A stretch of DNA of 64,000 nt from Gloeobacterales cyanobacterium ES-bin-313 (GTDB taxonomy: Bacteria > Cyanobacteriota > Cyanobacteriia > Gloeobacterales > Gloeobacteraceae), in the NCBI GenBank assembly GCA_014379585.1, contig JACMLN010000110.1, positions 1 to 64,000 of the forward strand, read 5' to 3'. Under the pieces are notes generated by a model. It worked only from the letters and a program-made list of their open reading frames with translations. It made no database searches and had not been told where the DNA came from. Both the position numbers and the translations under genes were made by a program. Each line of letters opens with the position of its first letter. Position 1 is the stretch's first letter. Of the stretch, positions 26,392-34,452 are shown piece after piece.

Positions 26392-27669
26392 ATGACAGTC
26401 AGTCTCGAACAAGTTCCTAATCCGGCCTATATCTGTCCCGACGATATGGCCTGCTCAAATCTGGATCGAGCCGCACAAGTGCTCCATCTCGATCCCAGCA
26501 TCGTCGCTGTTTTGCGGGTGCCCAAGCGCGTCGTCACCGTTTCGATCCCAGTGCGCATGGACAATGGCCAGATCCGTGTGTTTGCAGGGCATCGCGTCCA
26601 ACACAGCAATGTTTTGGGGCCTTACAAAGGAGGACTGCGCTACCGCGACGATGTCACCCTCCGAGAAGTTTCAGCCTTGGCGATGTTGATGACTTGGAAG
26701 TGCGCCCTTTTGGGCATCCCCTACGGTGGAGCGAAGGGAGGCGTTGCGGTCGATCCGCGCAGTCTTTCTTTGGGAGAACTGGAACGGCTGACCCGGCGCT
26801 TTACCAGTGAACTCGTCCGCGATATTGGCCCGCAGCTCGATATTCCAGCGCCGGATGTAGGCACAAGTGCGCGGGAGATGGCCTGGATCATGGATACCTA
26901 TTCAACAAGTGTAGGCCACGCGGTTCCAGGGGTTGTTACAGGAAAGCCATTAAGTATTGGTGGGTCGCGGGGACGGGACATGGCCACGGGCATGGGAGCA
27001 CTCATTACGACCCGCGAAGCCTTGGCCACCGCGAATCGCCAGTTAGCTGGCACGACCATTGCCATTCAGGGCTTCGGTAAAGTGGGCCGGGCTGCGGCCG
27101 AACTGTTTGCTCGCCAAGGGGCAAGGGTAGTGGCTGTGTCCGACGGCTCTGGCGGCATCTACGATCCAGATGGATTAAACATTGAGCACCTGGCAGATTT
27201 TGTCCGTGACGGCAGCAAGGTGGCACATTTTCCAGGAGCAAAACTGATCCCTAATGCAGGCTTACTGACCTTGGCTTGCGACGTGCTAGTACCAGCCGCA
27301 GTCGAAAACCAGATTACGGACAAGAATGCTCGGCTGATCCAGGCGAAGTGGGTGGTCGAAGCAGCCAATGCACCAACCACACTAGAGGCAGATCGAATCC
27401 TTGAGGAGCGGGGAATTATCGTACTCCCGGATATCCTGGCCAATGCTGGTGGGGTGGTGGTCAGCTATCTGGAATGGGTGCAGGGGCTTTCTTATCTCTT
27501 TTGGGACGAAGAAAAGGTCAATCATGAACTCGAAAAGTTGATGGTCAGTGCCTATGCCCGCGTCCTGCAACAAGCAAATCATCTGCACATCCCCTTGCGG
27601 CTAGCAGCTTACACCCTCGCCGTTGGACGTGTCGTCGAAGCCTTCTCGGTTCGCGGATTGTATCCTTAG
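26392..27669 (+). CDS. gdhA: Glutamate dehydrogenase (Glu/Leu/Phe/Val family)
   Basis: This 425-residue enzyme links 2-oxoglutarate and ammonia to glutamate with NAD(P)H. The substrate-binding GPYKGGLRYRDDV, the catalytic-lysine loop PYGGAKGGV and the dinucleotide motif GFGKVGRAAAE are intact, and the C-terminal VVSYLEWVQGL is typical. In cyanobacteria it assists nitrogen assimilation beside the GS-GOGAT route. A start at ATG 26392 is preferred; an ATG at 26362 adds ten residues. The exact substrate within the family is inferred, since leucine dehydrogenases share these motifs. Confidence 0.88.
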   Translation: MTVSLEQVPNPAYICPDDMACSNLDRAAQVLHLDPSIVAVLRVPKRVVTVSIPVRMDNGQIRVFAGHRVQHSNVLGPYKGGLRYRDDVTLREVSALAMLMTWKCALLGIPYGGAKGGVAVDPRSLSLGELERLTRRFTSELVRDIGPQLDIPAPDVGTSAREMAWIMDTYSTSVGHAVPGVVTGKPLSIGGSRGRDMATGMGALITTREALATANRQLAGTTIAIQGFGKVGRAAAELFARQGARVVAVSDGSGGIYDPDGLNIEHLADFVRDGSKVAHFPGAKLIPNAGLLTLACDVLVPAAVENQITDKNARLIQAKWVVEAANAPTTLEADRILEERGIIVLPDILANAGGVVVSYLEWVQGLSYLFWDEEKVNHELEKLMVSAYARVLQQANHLHIPLRLAAYTLAVGRVVEAFSVRGLYP

Positions 27670-27766
27670 CCGAAATCCCCGCCAAATTCCAGGCAAAACT
27701 GTCCCTTAACCTGTGTTGCTACTGCAATGCTGTTAAAGTTGATCAGTTCGTTTAATCAGAAACAGT

Positions 27767-28234
27767 GTGGTTTCGGCGATAGGTCTAGATGTCGGTAGCA
27801 AGCGCATAGGGGTAGCAGGTTGCGATTCAACAGGGTTGATCGCGACAGGGCTGACCACGGTGGTGCGCACAAATTTGCCTGCGGATCTTGAAGCGCTGCA
27901 CACCCTGATTCTGCAACGGCGGGCCGAAGTGGTGATTGTCGGTTTACCCAAGAACATGAACGGCTCTCTCGGCCAACAAGCCCAGCGAACCCAGCTCTTT
28001 GGCACTCGCCTTCAAGAAGCTTTGGGGGTGAGCGTCTATTATGTGGACGAACGACTCACAACGGTTCAAGCGGAGCGTTCGATGCAACGCCAAGGGCTAT
28101 CGGCTCTCAAACGGCGAGCGTTGATCGACCAACAAGCAGCAGCGATCATTCTCCAACAGTGGTTGGATATCCGCCGCCACCAACAACTTTGTCCCATTCA
28201 GGAATCTATCGATGAGCGAGATCTTAACCCTTAA
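27767..28234 (+). CDS. ruvX: Putative pre-16S rRNA nuclease / Holliday junction resolvase RuvX (YqgF)
   Basis: This 155-residue protein is the YqgF/RuvX nuclease that trims the 5' end of 16S rRNA. It has the RNase H-fold start AIGLDVGSKRIGVA with the catalytic Asp, VIVGLPKNMNGSLG, and the acidic DERLTTVQAE. The GTG at 27767 opens the frame. It overlaps the following DUF3727 gene by 23 bases and heads the cluster ruvX, DUF3727, mltG, yqeG, which is found together in other cyanobacteria. Confidence 0.94.
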   Translation: MVSAIGLDVGSKRIGVAGCDSTGLIATGLTTVVRTNLPADLEALHTLILQRRAEVVIVGLPKNMNGSLGQQAQRTQLFGTRLQEALGVSVYYVDERLTTVQAERSMQRQGLSALKRRALIDQQAAAIILQQWLDIRRHQQLCPIQESIDERDLNP

Positions 28235-28760
28235 CGACAGTGCTGGCCGTTCACTTACCTGTGAACTGGTCACAGAACTTGAGGTCGAAGAAAAGCAGTA
28301 TGGTCTGGTTGTCCCTCAGGCAACTCCCGTGCGCTTAATGGTGTGGGAAGCGGCTGAGGAGGAAGAGGGCGAGGACGAGGAAGAAGCGATGCTCGCGGAT
28401 CTTGACGACGACGAGATCGAGAAGGTTTTTCAGACCGCCAAAGCAGTTTTGGCCGAACAGAATCTGAAGCTCGTGGATTCGGCCTACTTGTTGATTGTCG
28501 AGGGAGAAGTGCCTGCCGCTGAAGAGGCAGAAGTCTACTCGATTGCCGACGACGAAAATGGCGAAGAAATGGAAGAAGAGTACCAACTTCTCGAAGAATT
28601 TTTCTTTGAAGATCGCCGCTACGGGATTTTTACACCCCTCGATCCAGTTATGCTCTTTATCGAAATCCCAGCCGATGGGGCACCCCGCGTCCTCGACCCC
28701 GAAGAGACAGCCCGATTGATGCCCGAATTTGAGGAGGCTCTGCTCGATCTGGCCGAATAG
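28212..28760 (+). CDS. DUF3727 domain protein
   Basis: This 182-residue, very acidic protein belongs to DUF3727, a family shared by cyanobacteria and plastids. Two similar halves are visible, each with a strand-rich core (YGLVVPQATPVRLMVW and YGIFTPLDPVMLFIEI), joined by an acidic Glu-rich stretch. It was once compared with DUF1292 proteins. Its function is unknown. The ATG at 28212 follows AGGA and overlaps ruvX; its stop shares one base with the start of mltG. Confidence 0.85.
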   Translation: MSEILTLNDSAGRSLTCELVTELEVEEKQYGLVVPQATPVRLMVWEAAEEEEGEDEEEAMLADLDDDEIEKVFQTAKAVLAEQNLKLVDSAYLLIVEGEVPAAEEAEVYSIADDENGEEMEEEYQLLEEFFFEDRRYGIFTPLDPVMLFIEIPADGAPRVLDPEETARLMPEFEEALLDLAE

Positions 28761-29770
28761 TGCGGCGGTTCTTGTTGGCCGGTTTGCTGCTCTTTTTGAT
28801 TGGCGTCGGTTGGGGACTATGGGCAATCAGTCCCATCGGTTCAGAGCAGGCGATCCAAGTGACCATTCCTCCCGGCATCGGCACTGTCAAAATTGGCGAG
28901 TTACTTCAAGAAAAGAAAGCGATCCACTCTACTTGGGCGTGGGTTGCTTTCGTTTTTGCCAAAGGCTGGCAAAATCAGCTCAAAGCAGGCACCTACAGGG
29001 TCTCGCCGAGTCAATCAACAGAACAGATTGCCAACATGCTGCGGGAAGGAAAAACTCTGACCCTCCAGTACACGATCCCTGAAGGCTGGAACCTGAAACA
29101 GATGGCCCGCTACTTTCAGGATCTAGGCTTGTTTTCGGAAGCAGAATTTCTGGCGCAAACCCAAGGTGCCACAATGGAGCGCCCCCAGTGGCTTCCCCCG
29201 AATGTGGATCGGTTGGAAGGATTTTTGTTTCCGAGCACCTACTCCTTAGATGTCGATGCGCACAGCGCCCATCAGGTCGTTGGCCAGATGTTGCAAAGTT
29301 TTGCCAAAGAAGCACTGCCCCTCTACGAAAAACAACCAAAGCCGAAGGCAACCCTTAAAGATTGGGTGACCTTAGCAAGCATCGTCGAGAAAGAAGCTGT
29401 CGTCGATGCAGAGCGCCCAGTCATTGCTGGGGTCTTCGCAGCGCGGCTCCAAAAACGGATGCCCCTCGGTAGCGATCCAACGGTAGAGTACGCCTTTGGC
29501 ATTCGTCAAACCGCTGATCATCCGCTCACCTACCGCCAAGTCCGGCAGCCGAACCCTTACAACACCTACATCAATCCTGGTTTGCCCCCGACTCCGATTG
29601 CTTCTCCAGGATTGGCCAGTCTCAAAGCTGCTCTTGCCCCTGCCAATACCCCGTACTTATTTTTTGTAGCCCGCTACAATGGAACACACCTCTTCAGCCG
29701 TACTGAAGCTGAGCACGAACGAGCCAAACAGCAGATTCGGTTGCAACGTCAAGCTGTTCCCAAACCTTAA
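28760..29770 (+). CDS. mltG: Endolytic murein transglycosylase MltG (YceG)
   Basis: This 336-residue protein cuts nascent peptidoglycan strands and is anchored in the inner membrane by an N-terminal helix (about 4-21). The LysM-like region (about 30-90) and the catalytic YceG core follow, with the glutamate in LASIVEKEA and the C-terminal PYNTYINPGLPPTPI motif. The GTG start overlaps the stop of the DUF3727 gene. Position in the ruvX-mltG cluster is shared with other cyanobacteria. Confidence 0.93.
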   Translation: MRRFLLAGLLLFLIGVGWGLWAISPIGSEQAIQVTIPPGIGTVKIGELLQEKKAIHSTWAWVAFVFAKGWQNQLKAGTYRVSPSQSTEQIANMLREGKTLTLQYTIPEGWNLKQMARYFQDLGLFSEAEFLAQTQGATMERPQWLPPNVDRLEGFLFPSTYSLDVDAHSAHQVVGQMLQSFAKEALPLYEKQPKPKATLKDWVTLASIVEKEAVVDAERPVIAGVFAARLQKRMPLGSDPTVEYAFGIRQTADHPLTYRQVRQPNPYNTYINPGLPPTPIASPGLASLKAALAPANTPYLFFVARYNGTHLFSRTEAEHERAKQQIRLQRQAVPKP

Positions 29771-29804
29771 CCTGATACACTATGGCAAGGTCTTTGCGAT
29801 ACCG

Positions 29805-30326
29805 ATGTCTACAAAGAATCTTCTGCGTCCCGATTTAATCGTTTCAGGTCCGGTCTCCAACTTGGACTTGGGAGTTCTGCGTGGGCGAGGAATTGCTGGA
29901 TTGATTTTGGATCTTGACGATACATTGCTTGCCCTCGGCGAACAAAGAGTGAATACCCTTGTCTCCGACTGGGTGATTGAAGCTCGCTCAGAGTTCACCC
30001 TCTGGATCGTGAGTAACAACCCAAATCGTCTGTTTATCGAAGGGATTGCCAACTCTCTCTCTCTGCCTTTCATCAATCAAGCCGCCAAGCCATCGCGCCG
30101 TGCTCTTCGCCGCGTCCTTACCGAAATGGGTTTGCCAGCTAGCCAAGTTGCGATCATTGGGGATCGCCTGCTCACCGATATTTTGGCGGGTAATCGCCTC
30201 GGCCTGATGACAATCTTGGTAGAACCCCCCGGTCCTAGTCGTGCACTGCGCGGCAGTTGGCTACGGGCTGCCGAACGCTTTTTCTTTCCAGCCATGCGCA
30301 CTGCTCCCCCATCGGGTAGTTCTTGA
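29805..30326 (+). CDS. YqeG family HAD-type phosphatase
   Basis: This 173-residue protein belongs to the YqeG group of HAD phosphatases (HAD-IIIA). The catalytic motif is LILDLDDTLL, with the nucleophile and acid-base Asp, followed by VSNNP and a Lys in AAKPSRRA. The motif GDRLLTDILAGN gives the last acidic residues. The plant and cyanobacterial relatives include phosphatidylglycerophosphate phosphatases (Gep4-like), so a role in phosphatidylglycerol synthesis is possible. The ATG at 29805 starts the recognisable domain. Confidence 0.85.
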   Translation: MSTKNLLRPDLIVSGPVSNLDLGVLRGRGIAGLILDLDDTLLALGEQRVNTLVSDWVIEARSEFTLWIVSNNPNRLFIEGIANSLSLPFINQAAKPSRRALRRVLTEMGLPASQVAIIGDRLLTDILAGNRLGLMTILVEPPGPSRALRGSWLRAAERFFFPAMRTAPPSGSS

Positions 30327-30417
30327 AATTTTCAGCCTCCTAGATCAAGTATTTCAGCACTCCAAATTCAGCCCCTCTTGATACAACCCGGTATTTTGGA
30401 AAGCGCATCTAAGATGG

Positions 30418-30972
30418 ATGAACACAGTTGTTCGTCTAAAAGTAATGAACGAGCCAGATCCGAAGCGCAAGCTACCCCTGAAACGGCTTGCTGCTGCTGA
30501 GAACGACATTGCCCGTGAAGAGCGCAGAACAAAGCGCCGTAGTGATCCTGGGCTGGAAACGGAAGAAAATATTCCGCGCTATCTCAGACGGGACAAACCC
30601 GAGAGCCATTTGATTCGAAACACATTGTTGGCTAGCTTGGTTGTCCTGGTTCTCGTCTTTGGTCTAGGCTTTCTCGCACAGCCAGAGCCGGTTCCTGTGA
30701 TTCCCAAAGAAACGAAAGTAACGAAGGGACTAGCGATTCTCGGTGCCCCACGGGGCTACACAGCGGAAATCCAAAAAGAGAATAAGACGATCAAGAGCGA
30801 ATCCGATACCGATAAAGATGGCTTCGTCTGGTTTAAAGATCTGCCCATGGGTGAGTACATGGTGGTGCTTTCCGCTCCTGGCTACAAAGAGAACACCTTT
30901 CCAGTCAGCCTGCGCATCAAAACTGGCAAAGTTGTGAACTATAGTACTGACACAGATCTGAAGAAACAATGA
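30418..30972 (+). CDS. Membrane-anchored protein with PEGA-like domain
   Basis: The 184-residue product has a charged N-terminal region with many Lys and Arg (about 10-60) and a single membrane segment (about 63-82). A C-terminal domain follows that resembles the carboxypeptidase-regulatory/PEGA fold, with the segment DTDKDGFVWFKDLPMGEYMV and SAPGYKENTF. Such domains often bind surface structures. The ATG at 30418 overlaps no upstream gene; an ATG nine codons later is possible. Its stop overlaps thrB by 4 bases. Confidence 0.65.
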   Translation: MNTVVRLKVMNEPDPKRKLPLKRLAAAENDIAREERRTKRRSDPGLETEENIPRYLRRDKPESHLIRNTLLASLVVLVLVFGLGFLAQPEPVPVIPKETKVTKGLAILGAPRGYTAEIQKENKTIKSESDTDKDGFVWFKDLPMGEYMVVLSAPGYKENTFPVSLRIKTGKVVNYSTDTDLKKQ

Positions 30973-31877
30973 ATATTGCTGTACAGGTAAGTGGCACTAC
31001 TTCAAATTTAGGGCCAGGTTTCGATTGTTTGGGAGTGGCTTTAACGCTGTATAACCAATTCTCCTTCGCCCCCGCAGAAGAATTTCGTTGCACGATCGAG
31101 AGCACCTGGAGCGCTGAGGATACGGCTCAGGTGAGCAATGGCCCCGACAACTTGGCCTACCGCGCTTTTGGCCTCCTTTTCGATCACCTCGGAAAGACCA
31201 CGCCACCCGTAGAACTGACGATCAAGATGGGGGTTCCGCTCGGACGGGGCTTTGGCAGTTCTGCCACGGCCATCGTCGGTGGTTTGGCGGCTGCCAATGC
31301 TTGGCTAGGTAAACCCCTTAGTGTTCACGAATGGCTCAGTTTAGCGGTTGCCCTCGAAGGCCATCCAGACAATGTCGTACCTGCTGCCCTTGGGGGATGT
31401 CAGTTGGCGCTGATGGGCAATGACGGTTTACTGACTTGTCCGCTCAGTTGGCACCCAGAGATTGCTTTGCTCGTGGCGGTACCAAGTTTTACCCTTTCGA
31501 CCACCAAGGCCCGTGCCGTTTTGCCCGATTCAGTTCCCCGTAGCGACGCGATCTACAATCTTGCCCACACTGCGCTTTTGGCCCAAGGTTTGGCAAGTGG
31601 CCGGGGGGATTGGCTCTGCGAAGCCATGCAGGATCGTCTGCACCAGCCTTACCGCTGGAGCCTCATTCCTGAAGCCCAAAGTGTAAGAACAGCAGCCTTA
31701 GCTGCTGGTGCTTGGGGAGTGGTGATCAGTGGTGCTGGTCCTGCACTCCTTGCTCTCGCGCCAACCCAGGAGCGCTCCCGCGTCGCTGAAGCCATTGCTG
31801 AAGTCTGGCCGGGGGCAAAAGTATTGCACCCCCAGATCGATCTTCAGGGCTGCCGATGCGATGTCACCACAGGCTGA
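30969..31877 (+). CDS. thrB: Homoserine kinase
   Basis: This 302-residue GHMP-family kinase phosphorylates L-homoserine, a step of threonine synthesis. The N-terminal SGTTSNLGPGFDCLG, the ATP-binding PLGRGFGSSATAIVGG and the later SGAGPALLAL are all the family's diagnostic segments. The length is normal. It overlaps the PEGA-domain gene by ATGA, an unusual partner. Confidence 0.95.
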   Translation: MNIAVQVSGTTSNLGPGFDCLGVALTLYNQFSFAPAEEFRCTIESTWSAEDTAQVSNGPDNLAYRAFGLLFDHLGKTTPPVELTIKMGVPLGRGFGSSATAIVGGLAAANAWLGKPLSVHEWLSLAVALEGHPDNVVPAALGGCQLALMGNDGLLTCPLSWHPEIALLVAVPSFTLSTTKARAVLPDSVPRSDAIYNLAHTALLAQGLASGRGDWLCEAMQDRLHQPYRWSLIPEAQSVRTAALAAGAWGVVISGAGPALLALAPTQERSRVAEAIAEVWPGAKVLHPQIDLQGCRCDVTTG

Positions 31878-31900
31878 TCGGGTTTGAGGATGAAACGGAA

Positions 31901-32290
31901 TCAGGTCAAGTCCATTACTTCTTCTTCCGTCATTTCTGCTTCAACAAGCATTTCGAGGGCTGGCTTGGCACGTTCGCGGGCGGCGAGGTAGTCGCGGCGT
32001 AGCTGTACATAGGCAGAAAGATTATCGATTTCGCGAAGGAGGAGATCGGCCTCTTCTTCGGTAATATCTTCGGGGGAAAAGAGCTTGCTGAGTGAATCTT
32101 TCAGACTTGTGGCTTGTTTGCGGCCTTTTTGAACTTGGAGCTTGAGACTGACCAGTGCTTTGATCTCATCGATAGCCTGTTCGGTGCTATTTTTCTTTGG
32201 CTTACGGCTGCGGGTTTTCGCAGATTCAACCGCCAGATCGACTGCTACAGGCTCAGTTTCAGGAACAATGGTTTCATTTGTAGTAGGCAT
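31901..32290 (-). CDS. Acidic helical protein of unknown function
   Basis: The 129-residue product has a disordered N-terminal part rich in Thr, Pro and Lys, followed by long charged helices (about 35-125, for example TEEEADLLLREIDNL). No family is recognised. It ends 24 bases after thrB on the opposite strand. Helices of this kind often occur in small cyanobacterial proteins that bind partners, but nothing specific can be said. Confidence 0.55.
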   Translation of the reverse strand: MPTTNETIVPETEPVAVDLAVESAKTRSRKPKKNSTEQAIDEIKALVSLKLQVQKGRKQATSLKDSLSKLFSPEDITEEEADLLLREIDNLSAYVQLRRDYLAARERAKPALEMLVEAEMTEEEVMDLT

Positions 32291-32419
32291 TTGTATGTAT
32301 CATCCAAAACAGAAAGTCGCTTGTGCGGCCTCTGATTCTGGCACGCTTTCTGGAGGTTCGTCTAGATTCGCAGGCCAACTGATAGGATCTCTAAATGTGC
32401 TCATAGGCTCGAAGATTTC

Positions 32420-32668
32420 ATGGAAGAACGCTACCAAACCGAAGATGTGGTGATTGTCTGCCCCTGTCGCAAAGCGCTCAGTACAGGTGACTTACAAGAA
32501 ACTATCGCCATCTTGGCGGCCTGTACTGACTGTAAGACAGATATTGCTGAAGACGGCGAATACAGTGGTTGCGGCGATGCGATTATGTCGGGGCTAGGGC
32601 GGCGCTATGGCACGCAAGTCACCCAGGCCGCTTGGAAAGCACATTTAAAAACCTTAGAAGGCAAGTAA
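32420..32668 (+). CDS. Small cysteine-rich protein of unknown function
   Basis: This 82-residue protein has five cysteines: Cys14 and Cys16 (VCPCRKAL), Cys35 and Cys38 (ACTDCKT) and Cys51 (SGCGD). The arrangement suggests a bound metal or redox centre, but it does not match a standard zinc ribbon. The ATG at 32420 lacks a strong ribosome-binding site. It ends 7 bases before the convergent gene at 32676. Confidence 0.5.
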   Translation: MEERYQTEDVVIVCPCRKALSTGDLQETIAILAACTDCKTDIAEDGEYSGCGDAIMSGLGRRYGTQVTQAAWKAHLKTLEGK

Positions 32669-32675
32669 GTCCACA

Positions 32676-33335
32676 CTACTTTGCACTGCGAAGGCACTGG
32701 AGCCATTCACGGGTAAGTTGTTTGGCAGGTGCAGCCCTTGGTCGCGATGTGACATCGACGAACACGTATAGCGAGAGAAGCCGCTTCTTTGTGACGAAGG
32801 CGATATTTGTTGAAGCCATTACTACGTCAGCCAAAACTTTAGGCTTGGCTGACTGGAGTTTCATGATGACGCCTATGGCGATGGCATCGTTAGTGTCTTC
32901 AAAGACCCCCAGATTGGATTGACCGCTAGAGTTAAAGCTAGGAGGGAGATCTGTACTGTCAGGAATGTCACCCTGCCGAGAACGAATGTAGTTCTTGAGT
33001 TTTGAGAACTCCGAGGGTGATGTGCTTCCTGCTACTTGGGCAATCAGATAGCGGGTAAATCCAATCGAACGCCCCTGACGGTAGCGCTGCCACTCAAGCG
33101 GAGTCAAGAAATATCCCACAGTCTTGACGGACGGTGGATAGCCGGAGGTAAGTTCTTCACAGAGAGCCTTATCTTTTCCGCAAATCTCGATGAACCCAGC
33201 AGGTGGAGCAAGATCTAGAGCAGGCCCAGGTACAGCCGCTTGAAAAGACCCGCAGTTTGACTTCGCCATGGCCGGGGCTGAGATCGCGAAGAGGAGAAAG
33301 AGTAGCGCAGAGGTCAAGTGTCGGATCGCCTTCAT
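32676..33335 (-). CDS. Exported protein of unknown function
   Basis: The 219-residue precursor begins with a typical signal peptide ending near ISAPAMA. The mature protein contains Cys residues near the start, at about 52, 59 and at the end (LQCLRSAK). It also has a long middle region rich in Ser and basic residues. No domain is recognised. The small Cys-rich gene on the opposite strand ends next to it. Confidence 0.6.
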   Translation of the reverse strand: MKAIRHLTSALLFLLFAISAPAMAKSNCGSFQAAVPGPALDLAPPAGFIEICGKDKALCEELTSGYPPSVKTVGYFLTPLEWQRYRQGRSIGFTRYLIAQVAGSTSPSEFSKLKNYIRSRQGDIPDSTDLPPSFNSSGQSNLGVFEDTNDAIAIGVIMKLQSAKPKVLADVVMASTNIAFVTKKRLLSLYVFVDVTSRPRAAPAKQLTREWLQCLRSAK

Positions 33336-33456
33336 TGCAGTTGTTATTCGTGGGCTGTCAGCATTCTATGGCGGGGGATCTCGAAAAGTATAGGTGAAGT
33401 AGGTGAGCCCTAAAAAATCGGGCGACCGTGGGGGCAGATGTGGGGAAGGAACTTAC

Positions 33457-33627
33457 ATGAGCGCCTCAGAAAACAAAAGCCAAGCCGATAAAGTACTTGA
33501 GTCTATCAAGACTCCTTCTGTCGACAAAGAGCTGCAGCCGAGATCAGTTGCAGCTCTTTGCAAAATAAAAGGCGTAGCGAACTTAAGGGTTGAGCAAGGG
33601 AAAGACAACAATCTGTGCTCAGCTTAG
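33457..33627 (+). CDS. Possible short protein of unknown function
   Basis: A 56-residue reading frame starts at ATG 33457 after a good GGAAGGA site eight bases upstream. The product is hydrophilic, with a helix-like Lys-, Asp- and Gln-rich N-terminus. Its end overlaps the convergent PEP-CTERM gene by 4 bases. Without a known family this could also be chance; the ribosome-binding site is the best evidence. Confidence 0.35.
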   Translation: MSASENKSQADKVLESIKTPSVDKELQPRSVAALCKIKGVANLRVEQGKDNNLCSA

Positions 33628-34193
33628 GAAGCTCGACGGATTCGGCGCAGGTAGGAGGCAGATCCTACCAAGCCAAATACTAGGGTTCCAAAGATGGCGC
33701 TAGGTTCGGGTACTTGTTGGAAGGTAACAAAGGAAGCATTGGTGAAGGCTTGGTTGCGACTGAAGGCGTCGGGGTTGTTGGGAGCACCAAAGTTATTTGG
33801 CGGGCCGTTGGGAACCAAATAGTTTGCTCCTGCCCGGTTAAATCCATTCGTACTGTAAACAAAAGGGACAAGCAAGTTAGCAAAACCCGAACTTGGCAGC
33901 CCAAAAGGAAGCCACTCTGTAGGTGAGATGTTGGCGATAATAGCAGTAAGCGCAGCAGTTGCATCAGTCGCATTGGTGAAGGTCAGGGTAGGTGAACCCG
34001 TTCCAAAGACATCATTGAAGGTTGTGCTAGTTGCCGACTCTTGGTTGAAAAAGACATTGTAGCTAATGCCATTGACTGTGATCGGGCTAGACGCTTGTGT
34101 GAAGGTGGCAGCAGATGCATAGTCTGCAGTAAAGACAACACAAGATACAGCAAAAGCTCTAATAGCAAGTGCCTGCAAGGATAGATTTTTCAC
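33624..34193 (-). CDS. PEP-CTERM sorting domain protein
   Basis: The 189-residue precursor has an N-terminal signal peptide and ends with the PEP-CTERM signature: VPEPS, then a hydrophobic segment (about 165-180) and a basic tail RRIRR. Such proteins are processed by an exosortase and moved to the cell surface or matrix. The body is rich in Thr, Asn and Phe with no known domain. No exosortase gene is present in the window, so the sorter would be elsewhere. Confidence 0.82.
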   Translation of the reverse strand: MKNLSLQALAIRAFAVSCVVFTADYASAATFTQASSPITVNGISYNVFFNQESATSTTFNDVFGTGSPTLTFTNATDATAALTAIIANISPTEWLPFGLPSSGFANLLVPFVYSTNGFNRAGANYLVPNGPPNNFGAPNNPDAFSRNQAFTNASFVTFQQVPEPSAIFGTLVFGLVGSASYLRRIRRAS

Positions 34194-34452
34194 GGTGGTA
34201 CTCTAATAACCGACCGAAAAACTTTACATTATTCCCGGAGAGAATTCTACTTTGGATTCTTAACCTTAATTGAATCGCATCTTAACCTGAGTTCGGGATA
34301 AGACGAGTGCTAGTAAATACAAGGTGGTCAATTCATTGATACATTCCAACCTATTAGAAATTAATACTAGAGATCAAAAAAACATCGATAGTTCCTAATT
34401 TTGTGCTTCAACAAAAAGCTACAGAGACCTCTCTCCAAGAACCTTCCAGCCT
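34194..34452. other. Intergenic region without recognised features
   Basis: This stretch is upstream of the PEP-CTERM gene and downstream of mutL, on the same strand. It is AT-rich and holds no open reading frame or strong hairpin that I could support. The promoter of the PEP-CTERM gene should lie at its left end. Confidence 0.4.
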
